Below, one piece after another: positions 35,457 to 45,942 of a DNA stretch of 64,000 bases (position 1 is the first letter of the stretch; each line of letters starts with the position of its first letter). The notes below the pieces were generated by a model that saw only the letters and a program-made list of their open reading frames with translations, did not search any database and was not told where the DNA came from. The translations under genes and the position numbers were made by a program. Source of the DNA: DATFVA01 sp963747755 (GTDB lineage: Bacteria; Bacteroidota; Ignavibacteria; Ignavibacteriales; Ignavibacteriaceae); the NCBI GenBank assembly GCA_963747755.1, contig CAVVGK010000014.1:558001-622000 (forward strand). Direction: 5' to 3'.

Positions 35457-37073
35457 TTAATTCCTGCTGATTTCCCTGAAGAATTCAAGAGCCAGGTCGG
35501 TATCAGTATCAAAAAATCCATTTGGCCAATCATTAATAAACCTACCTAAATTATCTAGTTTCATCTCACTCATTTTAGTATATCCTGTTTCCTTATCTTT
35601 TTCTAAAAAATAAACTTTAACTTTATCAATAAGATTCAATGATTTTTTCCGACGACTATCTTTAGATACTAGTATCTGAATTTTCCTGATGATATGCTCA
35701 CTATGAGTTTCAATAATATTCCATTTATACGATAAATTACCGCTAAATAATTCTGCAAGTTTACTTTGAAGGCGAGGATGTAAATGTAATTCAGGTTGTT
35801 CAATCAGAATTCCATATCTTTCGAGAATTTTGAATAAAATAGGTAGTAGTTGCAAGAATCCACTACTTCCTTCAGATAAATTATACCAGTGGTTACTTTG
35901 AAGCGGCCTATATAAGATATGCCCCACGTACTTATCCTTCTTTATTTTCAGTTGTCTAGCCATCTCAAATTTAGTTAACCATTTATTAAGTAATTTTATA
36001 TCTATAGAGCCTCCTTTTCCTTCCAAATAAAATGGTATTCCATAATACTCTTTCTCATTAAAGCGTTGATTATGCAATGCATAAGTACATTGTGGGATTA
36101 ATCTAACTGTTGGGATATGATAAAGTGATAAATAATCTCTAATTAAATCCGGAATGTCTTCAAAAATAGTCCTATAGAAGTCTTGGAACCTTTCGAATAA
36201 TTCCCTTTTCTCCTCGATTTCTAATCCTTCCCAGTATCCAGTATTACGAACCGTATAAAATAAATAATTTTTTAAATCCATCAGATATTCTTCATAATCT
36301 CTATTAATAAAAGGAATAGACGACAACTCCTTATAGAAATCGTTAAAAATCTTATCAACCTGGGAATCTGAACTCACAGAGATGACTCTTACGTAATTAT
36401 AAGGTTGTGCCCAATCAATCAAAGCCGGATAAAATTCAAAGAAAATGTTTAATTCATTATCTTGGATCCTGATAAGTTCAATATTAGATTTTTTATTATT
36501 ATTAGAAAATTCGATTCTAAATTTAAATGATCTTGGAAGGGGTAAACCATCGCGACTTCTAACCACACCACCCCTATCGCGGTTAAGAAAATCCCAGAAA
36601 TCATTTTCATTGTCTAAGATTTCTTTCGCCATGATTTTACCAGCAGTTACATTATCTTCTGTAAAATCTTCATCATCATCAAAATAAGAAACATTATTTT
36701 CAAAATTTTCGTATGGTTCATCCTTTGCTTGTATCTCTGACATATTTCCTTCGTTTTTTCCGTATTCTTCATTTTTCTCTTCTACTTCCGTATTTACTAC
36801 TATACACTCAATTTCTAATGTAATATTTTTGGTTAAATCATTATTTATTACAACTTCCGAGAAGGATTCCAGGTTAATGTGTTCGTCGATCTGATAGATT
36901 GTCTGCCTGAATGCAGTTGGATTGAGGTTAGCTGATAAGAACCTTATCGCTTTAAGAATAGAGCTTTTACCCGAACCATTTGCACCAAATAAGAATGTTA
37001 AGGGTTTTAGTTCTAATTCAATATCTTGAAGACTCTTAAAATTTTTGATTCTTAAAATATATCGGATATCCAC
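35457..37073 (-). CDS. AAA/ABC-type ATPase with DUF3696 C-terminus
   Basis: A 538-residue ATPase of the SMC/OLD-like class. The Walker A is FGANGSGKSS near the N-terminus, the signature-like LSEGSSGFLQLLPIL and Walker B ILIEQPELHLHP lie in the C-terminal half, followed by the switch His (ETHSEH). The DUF3696 tail ends NDWPNGFFDTDTD. A long acidic insertion at about 95-150 separates the lobes. Such ATPases (RloA-like) often sit in restriction and other defence loci with a toxic partner. The downstream small protein and MIT_C-like gene are its likely partners. Confidence 0.88.
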   Translation of the reverse strand: MDIRYILRIKNFKSLQDIELELKPLTFLFGANGSGKSSILKAIRFLSANLNPTAFRQTIYQIDEHINLESFSEVVINNDLTKNITLEIECIVVNTEVEEKNEEYGKNEGNMSEIQAKDEPYENFENNVSYFDDDEDFTEDNVTAGKIMAKEILDNENDFWDFLNRDRGGVVRSRDGLPLPRSFKFRIEFSNNNKKSNIELIRIQDNELNIFFEFYPALIDWAQPYNYVRVISVSSDSQVDKIFNDFYKELSSIPFINRDYEEYLMDLKNYLFYTVRNTGYWEGLEIEEKRELFERFQDFYRTIFEDIPDLIRDYLSLYHIPTVRLIPQCTYALHNQRFNEKEYYGIPFYLEGKGGSIDIKLLNKWLTKFEMARQLKIKKDKYVGHILYRPLQSNHWYNLSEGSSGFLQLLPILFKILERYGILIEQPELHLHPRLQSKLAELFSGNLSYKWNIIETHSEHIIRKIQILVSKDSRRKKSLNLIDKVKVYFLEKDKETGYTKMSEMKLDNLGRFINDWPNGFFDTDTDLALEFFREISRN

Positions 37074-37127
37074 AGTAATTTTACCTTTATAACTAATTTT
37101 AATGACCTGATTAAAAAATATATCCCT

Positions 37128-40100
37128 TTAATTCAATAATACTTTCTTAATAATCTCATCAATTTCTGGCACTGATATGCCGCTATTTTGTTTCTCTTCA
37201 GTGAGAATTAATACCCCTCTTCTACCTTCACCTTCTTCTGGAGTTAGGATATCATTAGCTTTGTACCATTCTTTTTCTTATTCCATCCGGCAAGGTACTC
37301 TGGATCACTTAACATACCAAGATGTTCCCGATAATATGTAATTCCCATCTCGCTGTCATCAATAGTAAAATCTGGTATTTTCCTTACATCTTTGATCATT
37401 AATTTTTTCTCATAGATTGGATTCAACTTATAATGTAATAATCGCTCATATATCATTAATTCTGATTTCGACCTTAGTAATACTCCATCACTAGCCTTAT
37501 GGATAAGGTTTTCTTCCAAATATTTACCTTTGTAAAGAACTGGATTTGGATCTTCAAAAAGATTGGTACTTTCTTTAATGTATCAGAATATAAATCAGAG
37601 GAATAGGATTTGAGTGAAAAAATATCACCCTGAAGGAAAATAACAATTCTATCTCTTTGACGCGTAAACGCCGTATAGATTAACTCTCGCGATAACACTA
37701 ACGAAGGATGAGGAATAATTAAAAATACGAGATTAAATTCGCTGCCCTGCGATTTATGAACAGTGAGAGCATAAGCCAATTCAAGATAATTAAGTCCTTC
37801 ACCTTTAAATCCCAGTCTCTAAAAGTATAGCTAAATTTTTCCTGGGACGAAAATTCAACCTCCAAATATTTAGGACGACCTTTATACGTACTTTTTTTGC
37901 TTTTGAATTGTCCGATAACTATTCCTATTTCGCCATTTGCATATAATTTAAAGACCCATCTGAGGGATAAACCTTATTACGATGATGATTATATACATTA
38001 ATAACCTTATCCCCATAGACAATTTCCTCAGATCCCATAGGGCTTGGAATTTTGTAATTGTTTCTTGCAAAATTTATTTGCTCTTGTCTATAAGTTTTGT
38101 GGAGATTTCGATTAATCGTTTTTGTCCCAAATAGTTTATTCTTTATGGGTGATAAAATTTGCCATGCTTCGACTTTCTTTACCTATTTTTCTTTATTAAA
38201 ATATAATCCTTCATTTGCACCCAAGCAGGTATTAAAAGATTTGTTAATATCATTCATATCGATGTCCAATTCTTTATTCAATACTTCATAGAATTTTGTT
38301 CAAAGTCATTCTCAGTTTGCCACTGTATTAAATCAATATTCTCTAAATTATTTTGAGCAACTATCTTTTCGAAAACTATGTCTTCTCCTGGTGGAATAGG
38401 ATTTCCACTGAACCAGTTTGCTAATAATAGATCCATCCTTTCTGTCCCTACCTGTCTTCTTCTAATCGTCAATTCTGCAAAACTTTGGGTTACTTTGGGA
38501 AAGAGAGACTCTATATTTTCTGGTTGCAGTCTTTTTACAATATCAACAAAAGGTCTACCGGCACCTATTGGCGGTAATTGTCTATGATCACCCACAAGTA
38601 TCAATCTTTCAACTCCAAGTAAACAGTCTAGAAGTGCTGCAAGCATTTCTTCAGTGAGCATAGATGCTTCATCAACTATTACAGTTTTATAACTTTTATC
38701 CCCTTCTTGTGAAGATAATCTGTAAATCTGTTTGCTACCATCATATCTGTCAAACTTTCCCAAATACTGGGCAAGTGTAAATGCTGGAATATTGAGATGT
38801 TTAGCTGATTGCTGCATTCGTACTCTCGCTTTTCCGGTGGGGGCTAAAAATAAAACCCCACCTTCTCGAATTTCTTGGATAGAACATAGAATTGATAAAA
38901 GCGTAGTTTTCCCGGTCTCCGGAGAGCCTAACAGAACAGCAAATCGTGATTCAGCCATTTCTTTTAAAGCGGCTGCCTTTTCAATTCTTGCTCTCTCTTC
39001 AGATTCATCAAGATAATTTATACCAAATTCTTTATCAATTACCTTTCTATAATCAATTGCATAGTTGATTTTCTTTGCTTTAATTCTCTTTTCGATTTTA
39101 TTTCGGATAATAACTGCTACATCATTTAGTCTTTTTAATTGATAAGCTGGAGTTCGATCTTTCATCTTTACATTGACAATCTCCATACCTTCGAATTCCG
39201 TCTCAGCGGTCTCAAAATCATCTCCATCAATTTTACACTCGGGGAGAATAGAAAGATCTCTAATCTTATTTACAAGTTCAATACGTGGGAGTAAAGTATT
39301 CCCTTCATTCGCAGCATATTCTAATTGCTGAATTGTAAGTGCTCTTATTCTTCTTGGATCAATGTTATCGTTTAAATTCAGTGATTTCGGATATAATTCA
39401 CGCTCACTAGTCTTCAAAAACAAACCATAATCTATAACCGACAAGCTTATTGGGGCATCGCTCCTCCTTGTTAGTTCATAAATCAGATAAGGATTTGCCA
39501 ATATATCTACGTCGTTGGCGGAAATACCATTTTCCTTTCTAACCTCTTCAAGAAATATTAATCTCTGCCTGCTGCCGATTGAGTTGAAATCTACTCAACA
39601 GCTGAAGTAATATTAATCATTTGATTTTTTTTCAGTAAATCTCAAAAGTTTTGCTTTTAGCATTGGGTTAATTTGCCGGGCAAGGTTTTTATTATATTTA
39701 TCGGGACCTTTAAATACATCACCGAGGATATCCCAAACGTCCGTATTTGGCGCTAGCTTATTTAGTAGAGCTGAGGCAACGTAATGACCTTGTGAAGCTC
39801 CAAATGCTGTCAAGAGCAGCACCCAAACCTGGATAAGGTCCTCTTAACTTTTCTAATTCAATCAATCTGTCATGTATCCACTTTAAAGCATTGTCTATGT
39901 TTGTTCCTATATTCTTGGCTTTACATTTTTCAAGAGATTTTTGTGATTCTAATAGCATCTTAATCGCGGTATCGTGCGATACATGTTCTGAAGCATAAGA
40001 GAACTCAAGTTGGTATTCTGATGGCACCAAAACTGCAATATCTGCGGGATCAAAGTCAATGTTTTCCTGAGCATACACGATGGCATCGTGGTATGGGAAA

Positions 40101-40830
40101 ATAAATCCATCTCTGAACTCAGGTCTTATCGAATGCTTAACTATATGTTCCCATATTAACGTTCTTAATCCCCCTTTGCTATTATAATTATATTCAACAG
40201 AATCAGCAATCGATTTTACTCTATCTGGGATTCTTATCAATATCTTTATTCCAACTGTCAACAAATGGAATTTGTTTTGCGTAAAAGAATACCAAAGATG
40301 TATTCTCCCGCAGGCGTTCAAAAAAACAATCAAATAAAGCTTTCTGATTGTTTAATTCATTTACCCAGCCTGTTTTGAATGCTAGCGTTGGCTCAAGATC
40401 AAGGTCAAAGTCAAGATCGTAGAATTCAGCTTTTTCTTTTGCGCTATCCTTATTCAGCCAAAGAAAAGGTATGGCCCCTGCACTATAAGGGGAAAATCTT
40501 AATGACGTTGGTAGTATATGTCGATGAGTTTCTTGAGAAAGATCTGTATAAGGATGCTTAATATTTTTGGAAAAAGCAAAATCAGCCATAAAAGTTCCAC
40601 GTTCGTCTACACAAGTCGGGAAAAATTCTTCTTCCAGATTCTTAATAAATTTCCCAGCGACCAGTTGTTCTTTGGTATCATTACGATGCAAAGAACAATT
40701 TTTTAAAATTAAACATGTCCCTCCATTATCTTTGGGATTGGAACAAACACTGCCGTTCCACCTGTTAGAATCAGCGCCAGGGAACTCTTATAGAAAGGTG
40801 TTGTAATGAGTATTTGGGGTTATATTTCAT
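37128..40830 (-). pseudogene. RecD-like helicase with C-terminal nuclease domain, multiple frameshifts
   Basis: About 1,230 codons of one gene are scattered over several frames. It begins MKYNPKYSLQHLSIRVPWR at 40830. The N-terminal region continues RWNGSVCSNPKDN, RGTFMADF, HPYTDLSQETHRHILPT, IWEHIVKHSIRPEFRDGF and FGASQGHYVASALL. The helicase core has LGSPETGKTTLL (Walker A), VIVDEASMLTEE and VGDHRQLPP, with YALTVHKSQGSEF of motif V in a later frame. A C-terminal nuclease-like domain follows (RSKSELMIYERLL, PDFTIDDSEMG, YYREHLGM) and ends PEIDEIIKKVLLN. I count at least eight single-base indels. Motifs survive, so decay is recent, but the product cannot be made. Confidence 0.85.
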
Positions 40831-40865
40831 AAAACTGTCTTTTTCAATTTATTTGTTGATCCATT

Positions 40866-41203
40866 TTATCTTTTCGTATAATAAATAATCTTGTTTTTTA
40901 TAGCTTCAATTTCAATTCTTATTCCTTCGTTTTTTTCTAAGCAGACAGAAGCTATTTTATAGTCTTTTTCTTCAATCCAGATATTGATTTCCTTTTTTTT
41001 GCTGAAGTGAAGAGGCAACAACTGTAACTCGTCCTCAAGTCGATCAATTTGATCCCTAAGGTTCTCCAAATATTTTTGATTTTATCAAGAAGTTCTTCAA
41101 GAAATGACCATTTGGCTTTTAAATGTGCAATGATTGTAGTTGGTGATTGTGTATGAGAGACTGGGGCAGAAAAGTTTCCCGTTTTGCTTCCCCTATGACT
41201 CAT
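40866..41203 (-). pseudogene. Small coiled-coil protein with one frameshift
   Basis: Two frames join into about 112 residues: MSHRGSKTGNFSAPVSHTQ to FLEELLDKI in one, then KYLENLRDQIDRLEDELQLL to IKNKIIYYTKR in the other. The junction (about 41075) is explained by one base missing from an A-run. The second half is a heptad-like coiled coil. It is the first short gene after the actin-like ATPase in this minus-strand cluster. Function is unknown. Confidence 0.6.
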
Positions 41204-41514
41204 ATTTACCTCACAAAAATAAATTATAAATAGGGAGAAAATTGATGTTTTTATTGTTTAATGATTTCTGAACTATTACTTCTTACTGTTTTAAACTATG
41301 GCTCGAACTTACATTTGTTCATTTCTATATATATCATCATCCCACATCAGGTGTTATTGGCTCATCAGGTGACTGAAAAAGGCTATCCTTTTGTATTGAG
41401 GGAACTCTGAGGATTAGTTATATCTCAGGAAGCATGGGTTTTGGGTAGGATAGGCCGTAAGAAACTGCCAGAAAATCAAACCACGACTTCCAATCTACAT
41501 TCTTATGATCTTTT
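41204..41514. other. Intergenic stretch in the island
   Basis: I see no gene, RNA or repeat in these 311 bp. The part just upstream of the small coiled-coil gene probably holds its promoter. Remnants of the actin-like gene's 3' end may extend into the right part but are not readable. Confidence 0.45.
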
Positions 41515-42545
41515 CTATCTCATACAATTTAGGGGGAACGGAAAATCAATTTCATTAGGATGAATTATATCTCTATGAAACTTATTTCCCTTTACTAGTA
41601 GCTCCAAATCTTCCTTAAACTTTCTGAGTGGTCCTCTACTTCCCCCTCCCAAAAACAATAAATTGGCAATCTGAGTTCCAGTATTCAGGATACAAACAAA
41701 AACTTCTACCAAACCCCTCTCTGAATTCATCTCTGATTTATTTTTCTTGATTTTTCTATTTTAGAATAATTATTTCTGCTTCCCACCTCTACCGTTTTAG
41801 AATGATATATGAAGAATTTCCCTTCAGGATTAACAACATCTCCAAATTGGAAAAAGGAAATATCTGTAGTCCCTGCTCCGATATCTACTATAGAATATCT
41901 AAATCGTCGTTCTAATGTATTGTTTGATAATAGCGCACCAACGCCTGCAATAGTTTCCGGATAAATATTAAATAATTGGTCTTTATCTTCTGTATCGTCA
42001 TATTCTTTTTCACAAGTAGTTATCATTTCCTTTATAAAGGAAGAGGATCTTCCTTCAAAATTACTCTCTTTACTTATTAGTAGTATTGCCGTCCCAAAAG
42101 CCCGTTTAAATGCTTTTTCTTTAGCAGAATCTGGGAAATTTGTGTTTGATAAATGATCGACTGGTATGCCAAATTGATATGTTATTTGGGGTTTCTTAAA
42201 ATTCTTATTAACTGATTCGATAATTTCTTTAAGTATCTGAGCACAATAAATTGCTACGAGTTGATATGCCTTAAATGAAATTGTTAGATTTATTCCAACA
42301 GGGCCATATATTTCTTTTTCTATTCCAACTTTAAATAGTTCTATTTTATATCCTAACGATAATCCATTAAAATAAATTTTGTCATCTGTAAATCTTATAA
42401 TCGAGGGTTTACAATATCTATCTACATCATGTGCAAAGTTATTAAACACGTAAAAATGATGTATTTCATTAATAATATCTAAGAAACAAACCTTTGTCGA
42501 ACTTGTACCAAAATCGAAACCAATATTTATATGAGGAGTTGGCAT
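41515..42545 (-). pseudogene. Actin/Hsp70-fold ATPase, one frameshift
   Basis: An actin-superfamily protein in two frames. 41727-42545 encodes phosphate-1 NIGFDFGTSSTKVCFLD and phosphate-2 SIVDIGAGTTDISFF. 41515-41730 encodes the adenosine motif LLFLGGGSRGPLRKF. The frames meet in an A-rich tract at about 41740, consistent with one missing A. Joined length is about 340 residues, closer to ParM/StbA-like proteins than to DnaK. The frames also overlap by ATGA, so two separate polypeptides cannot be excluded. It lies 8 bp downstream of the SNF2 helicase gene, a recurrent type of pairing in defence loci. Confidence 0.72.
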
Positions 42546-42553
42546 TTATTTCC

Positions 42554-45500
42554 TTATATAACTTTAATTATTCCCGCAGATAAAATTTTAGTTGATTTTT
42601 CTAATTCGTTACGACTTTCAATTTCCTGTAATTTGAGATCCAAACTTGATTCCATTCCTTTAATCTGACCTAATAGCGCCGGCACAATTCTTTTGCGAGT
42701 CGCATCATTTTCAACAGAACTAATGGTCTCCCTGATTCTTCTGATTCGTCCTTCATAAACTCTTTTTGTGATATCAGATTGTTTGCGAATTGTTGACTCA
42801 TTTAGTCGACTTATCTCCGCAATCACCTCGTTAAAATTGTTGATATTCATTTCTTCCATTTTATTAAAAATGATTTGCGGATCATATTTCCCATGAATCT
42901 CTTCATAATCAAATTTACTTCCTCTTGTAATCATATAATTAATTATCTCAGAGGCTTCTGATGAAGTAGCAACCTGAGATAAATCCCTGTCAATGATTAT
43001 ATAGGAAATGGTTTTATAATTACGACCACCACGAATTGAATGCTCAAAAGTCGAATAAAAATACGTCCCCTCATTTAGATATGGTGGATTTGAAACAGAG
43101 ATCGCCGAGGTTGGAAATATTTCAGCTTGATTATTTTTAAAGTAATCAGTTATATAGACTACAATTGGATGAAATGCACTTACTAATTCTAAATTCTTAT
43201 CATTAAACGCTATTTCCTGATCAAAAGTAACTAACAACTTCCTGTCATTTAAAGAAAGTTTTCTGAAAAATTGATAAGTGATTGGTGAAGAAATATTTAG
43301 TTTTGTTATACAGTTTCTAATGTCGTATTCAAAACTTTCCGATATATAGATTTCGTAGATGTCCATTTCATTAGTCGTTTTCAGTAAACTTTCAGGATAT
43401 TTAGTTCTATTAAATTCGTTTATATAAATGTATAATTCTTCCGGCGTGAGGTATCTTTTTTCTTGTATGATAGAACTAAGTTCCTCTCTGAAATACTCAT
43501 CATTAGTAAGTAATCCCCGAGATTCTTCCTCGAGATTTTGTGCCTCTATTTTCTTACTAATTATAATATCTGCAATTGAACTTATTTTCTCTTCCTGTTC
43601 CGCCGGGCTTAATTTTTGACTTAGCAGATCTATTGTAAGTTTCTGAACCTCCTCTCCAAGAATACTTTCTAAATCGCCTATAGACTCCTCGAAAATTTGT
43701 ATTCTTTCGTATAATCTGCTCAGAATCCTTGATTCAATCGTATCTTCCACTGAAAAATTAACAATCGTAACAACATCTGACTTCTGGCCAAATCGATCTG
43801 CTCTTCCTATTCTTTGTTCAACCACCATTGGATTCCAGGGAAGATCGTAGTTTATCACTACTGAACAAAATTCCAGATCCAATCCCTCACTTCCAACCTC
43901 CGAAGAAAGCAGGATACTTTTATCATTTTTATTTCTAAAATCATCTAATATTATTTGTCTATCCTCTGCCAAAACATCCCCTGATATCAAATAATTTTGA
44001 TATCCATCTGCAAGAAGTCGCTTTTTAAGATAACCTAGGGTTGCCTTAAAGTATGAGAATACCAGAATTTTGATTCCTGGTTCATCCTTTATTATATGTT
44101 TAATCACTTTAATGAACTCTTCATACTTGGAATCCACAAAATTATGATCCTCCCCTATTAGATTCTTGATGAGAGTCCTTATCTGTATAGCATCAGAATA
44201 GTTGTCGTCACCGTAATCATTAGTTTCCTCAAGATATTCAAGATCAGATAATTCAGATTCATCCTGGATTTTCTTTTGAAAATCAGGATCATTTAGATAA
44301 TAATCCATCATAGCAGGAATGCAGCTAGCAATTTGTCGTTGTGGCATCATTAGAGCGAAATTATTTCCTCTTCTGTCTTTATCTAATAAAGCGTACTTAT
44401 CTTGAATATAATTAGTCACTGCATCATAGAAGCTTTTCTCGAATTCAGTGAATTCAAGTTTGTAGGTCTGTGCCTTACGCCTTGCCTTTAGTTCTACTTC
44501 TTTTCTTTTAGTTCTTGTTACGACGTGTGCCAATAAACTGATATCGGTAATGTCCTTTAGAAGTTTAATTGTGTTCTCTCGTGATAACTTGCTTTTTTCT
44601 AATTTATCAAGAATGTTCTGAAATAAGGGAGATTGAACAATGCTATGACCATAAGCCCCCTTAGAAAATTCTATCAGGTGGCCTAGAGTTGCCGGATAGT
44701 CTCCTTTACCCAGTGTTTTAAGGGCAGCTGTAATATGTGCATTTTCTTGTAACCTGTATGTAAATTCTGATTCGGATTGAAATTCAAATGGATTTAGAAT
44801 ATTTAATAAATTATACAAATTCTGGTTACCTAACATTATGGGAGTTGCAGTAAGACCAAGTGCAGCATTTGATAGCTGTGAAATTTGCCTGGCTAACCTG
44901 TTCGTTTGGCTAGTCTCATTCCTTGCCCAATGCATCTCATCCATTATTAAAAGATCAATTTCCGGATTAACTTCAGAAATTCTATCTCGTATTTGCCTTC
45001 CCCTCATAGTTTGATAAGATACAATAGCTAGGAAGCGATTAGTAACAACATTCTTTTCATAATCATCCAGAAAACGAAGTATTTGGTTTTTATTTTTTAT
45101 TTCGTATTCCATCCCGAATTTTTCTTTTATTTCCCTTTCCCACTTAATACAAAGCGATTTAGGACAAATAATGAAGGATATTTTTATATTTTCTCTTGCC
45201 TCTAGCTCTAAAAGGATATATCCAGCCTCAATAGTCTTACCAAGTCCAACCTCATCAGCAATCAACAATCTTTGGTTATCAGAATACAAAAACTTTAAAA
45301 GTGGTTTATATTGATGTGGTTTAAATAGAGTTTTTGATGCTTTAAAAGCCGCAGGATTATTTAGATAACCCCCTACCAGCTTATTAAAGGTAATAATTCT
45401 TGCTAATGACTTATGATCTGAAAAAGAAAAATTAACAAATTCCGTCTCAGGTTGAGGTAATGAATCATAAGCTTCGAGTGCATCTTCCAAAACTGTAAGA

Positions 45501-45637
45501 ATTTGAAGATTATATAAACGAATTTTATACCAGAAAGCCCCTTGAACTAGTTTAGGAGATTCAGCTACCGTGCCTAATTGGTCTTTACTGATTAGTTTTC
45601 GTACAATCTGCCCTACTTTAAATTTTGGTTCCATCAA
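42554..45637 (-). CDS. SNF2-family helicase
   Basis: A 1027-residue SWI2/SNF2 ATPase, intact. Motif I is ADEVGLGKTIEAGYIL (residues about 127-142), the DExH box is LIMDEMHWARN, motif III GLTATPIM, and the C-terminal lobe has ILVFSYFKATLGYLKKRL, SSEVGSEGLDLEF and motif VI EQRIGRADRFGQ. The N-terminal 60 residues look like a small KOW/SH3-type module (VGQIVRKLISKDQLGTV). The C-terminal 350 residues are helical and coiled. It resembles RapA/DrmD-like remodelling ATPases. It is followed 8 bp later by the actin/Hsp70-fold gene. It probably acts on nucleic acid in phage defence, by context only. Confidence 0.88.
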   Translation of the reverse strand: MMEPKFKVGQIVRKLISKDQLGTVAESPKLVQGAFWYKIRLYNLQILTVLEDALEAYDSLPQPETEFVNFSFSDHKSLARIITFNKLVGGYLNNPAAFKASKTLFKPHQYKPLLKFLYSDNQRLLIADEVGLGKTIEAGYILLELEARENIKISFIICPKSLCIKWEREIKEKFGMEYEIKNKNQILRFLDDYEKNVVTNRFLAIVSYQTMRGRQIRDRISEVNPEIDLLIMDEMHWARNETSQTNRLARQISQLSNAALGLTATPIMLGNQNLYNLLNILNPFEFQSESEFTYRLQENAHITAALKTLGKGDYPATLGHLIEFSKGAYGHSIVQSPLFQNILDKLEKSKLSRENTIKLLKDITDISLLAHVVTRTKRKEVELKARRKAQTYKLEFTEFEKSFYDAVTNYIQDKYALLDKDRRGNNFALMMPQRQIASCIPAMMDYYLNDPDFQKKIQDESELSDLEYLEETNDYGDDNYSDAIQIRTLIKNLIGEDHNFVDSKYEEFIKVIKHIIKDEPGIKILVFSYFKATLGYLKKRLLADGYQNYLISGDVLAEDRQIILDDFRNKNDKSILLSSEVGSEGLDLEFCSVVINYDLPWNPMVVEQRIGRADRFGQKSDVVTIVNFSVEDTIESRILSRLYERIQIFEESIGDLESILGEEVQKLTIDLLSQKLSPAEQEEKISSIADIIISKKIEAQNLEEESRGLLTNDEYFREELSSIIQEKRYLTPEELYIYINEFNRTKYPESLLKTTNEMDIYEIYISESFEYDIRNCITKLNISSPITYQFFRKLSLNDRKLLVTFDQEIAFNDKNLELVSAFHPIVVYITDYFKNNQAEIFPTSAISVSNPPYLNEGTYFYSTFEHSIRGGRNYKTISYIIIDRDLSQVATSSEASEIINYMITRGSKFDYEEIHGKYDPQIIFNKMEEMNINNFNEVIAEISRLNESTIRKQSDITKRVYEGRIRRIRETISSVENDATRKRIVPALLGQIKGMESSLDLKLQEIESRNELEKSTKILSAGIIKVI

Positions 45638-45942
45638 AACTTTTTGAATTGTACATGAACTGATTTACCCATTACATCGGCTCAGATTTATATAAACACC
45701 CTATTCGTAGCTGCACCACCTGTATTTATCGTATTGATAAATTACCGAAAAATTCAAATTAAATCTAGAAAAAAAACTATCGAACTTATAGATCCCGGAT
45801 ATAAATAAAATTCTCACCAGAAGAAAAAATGACTGAAATACTTTTCCCAGTTTGGCTGTTTCTTAGAAAATTCGATGTTATCCGGCTGATTATTTATCGG
45901 TTGTGATAAGTGTTTTAATCGCTTCTAATTAACCATACTTTT
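45638..45942. other. Intergenic region upstream of the SNF2 gene
   Basis: This 305-bp AT-rich gap separates the retron operon from the SNF2 gene on the same strand. A weak inverted repeat (TTTATC and GATAAA around 45728) is present. It probably holds a retron-operon terminator and the SNF2 promoter, but I cannot place either. Confidence 0.45.
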
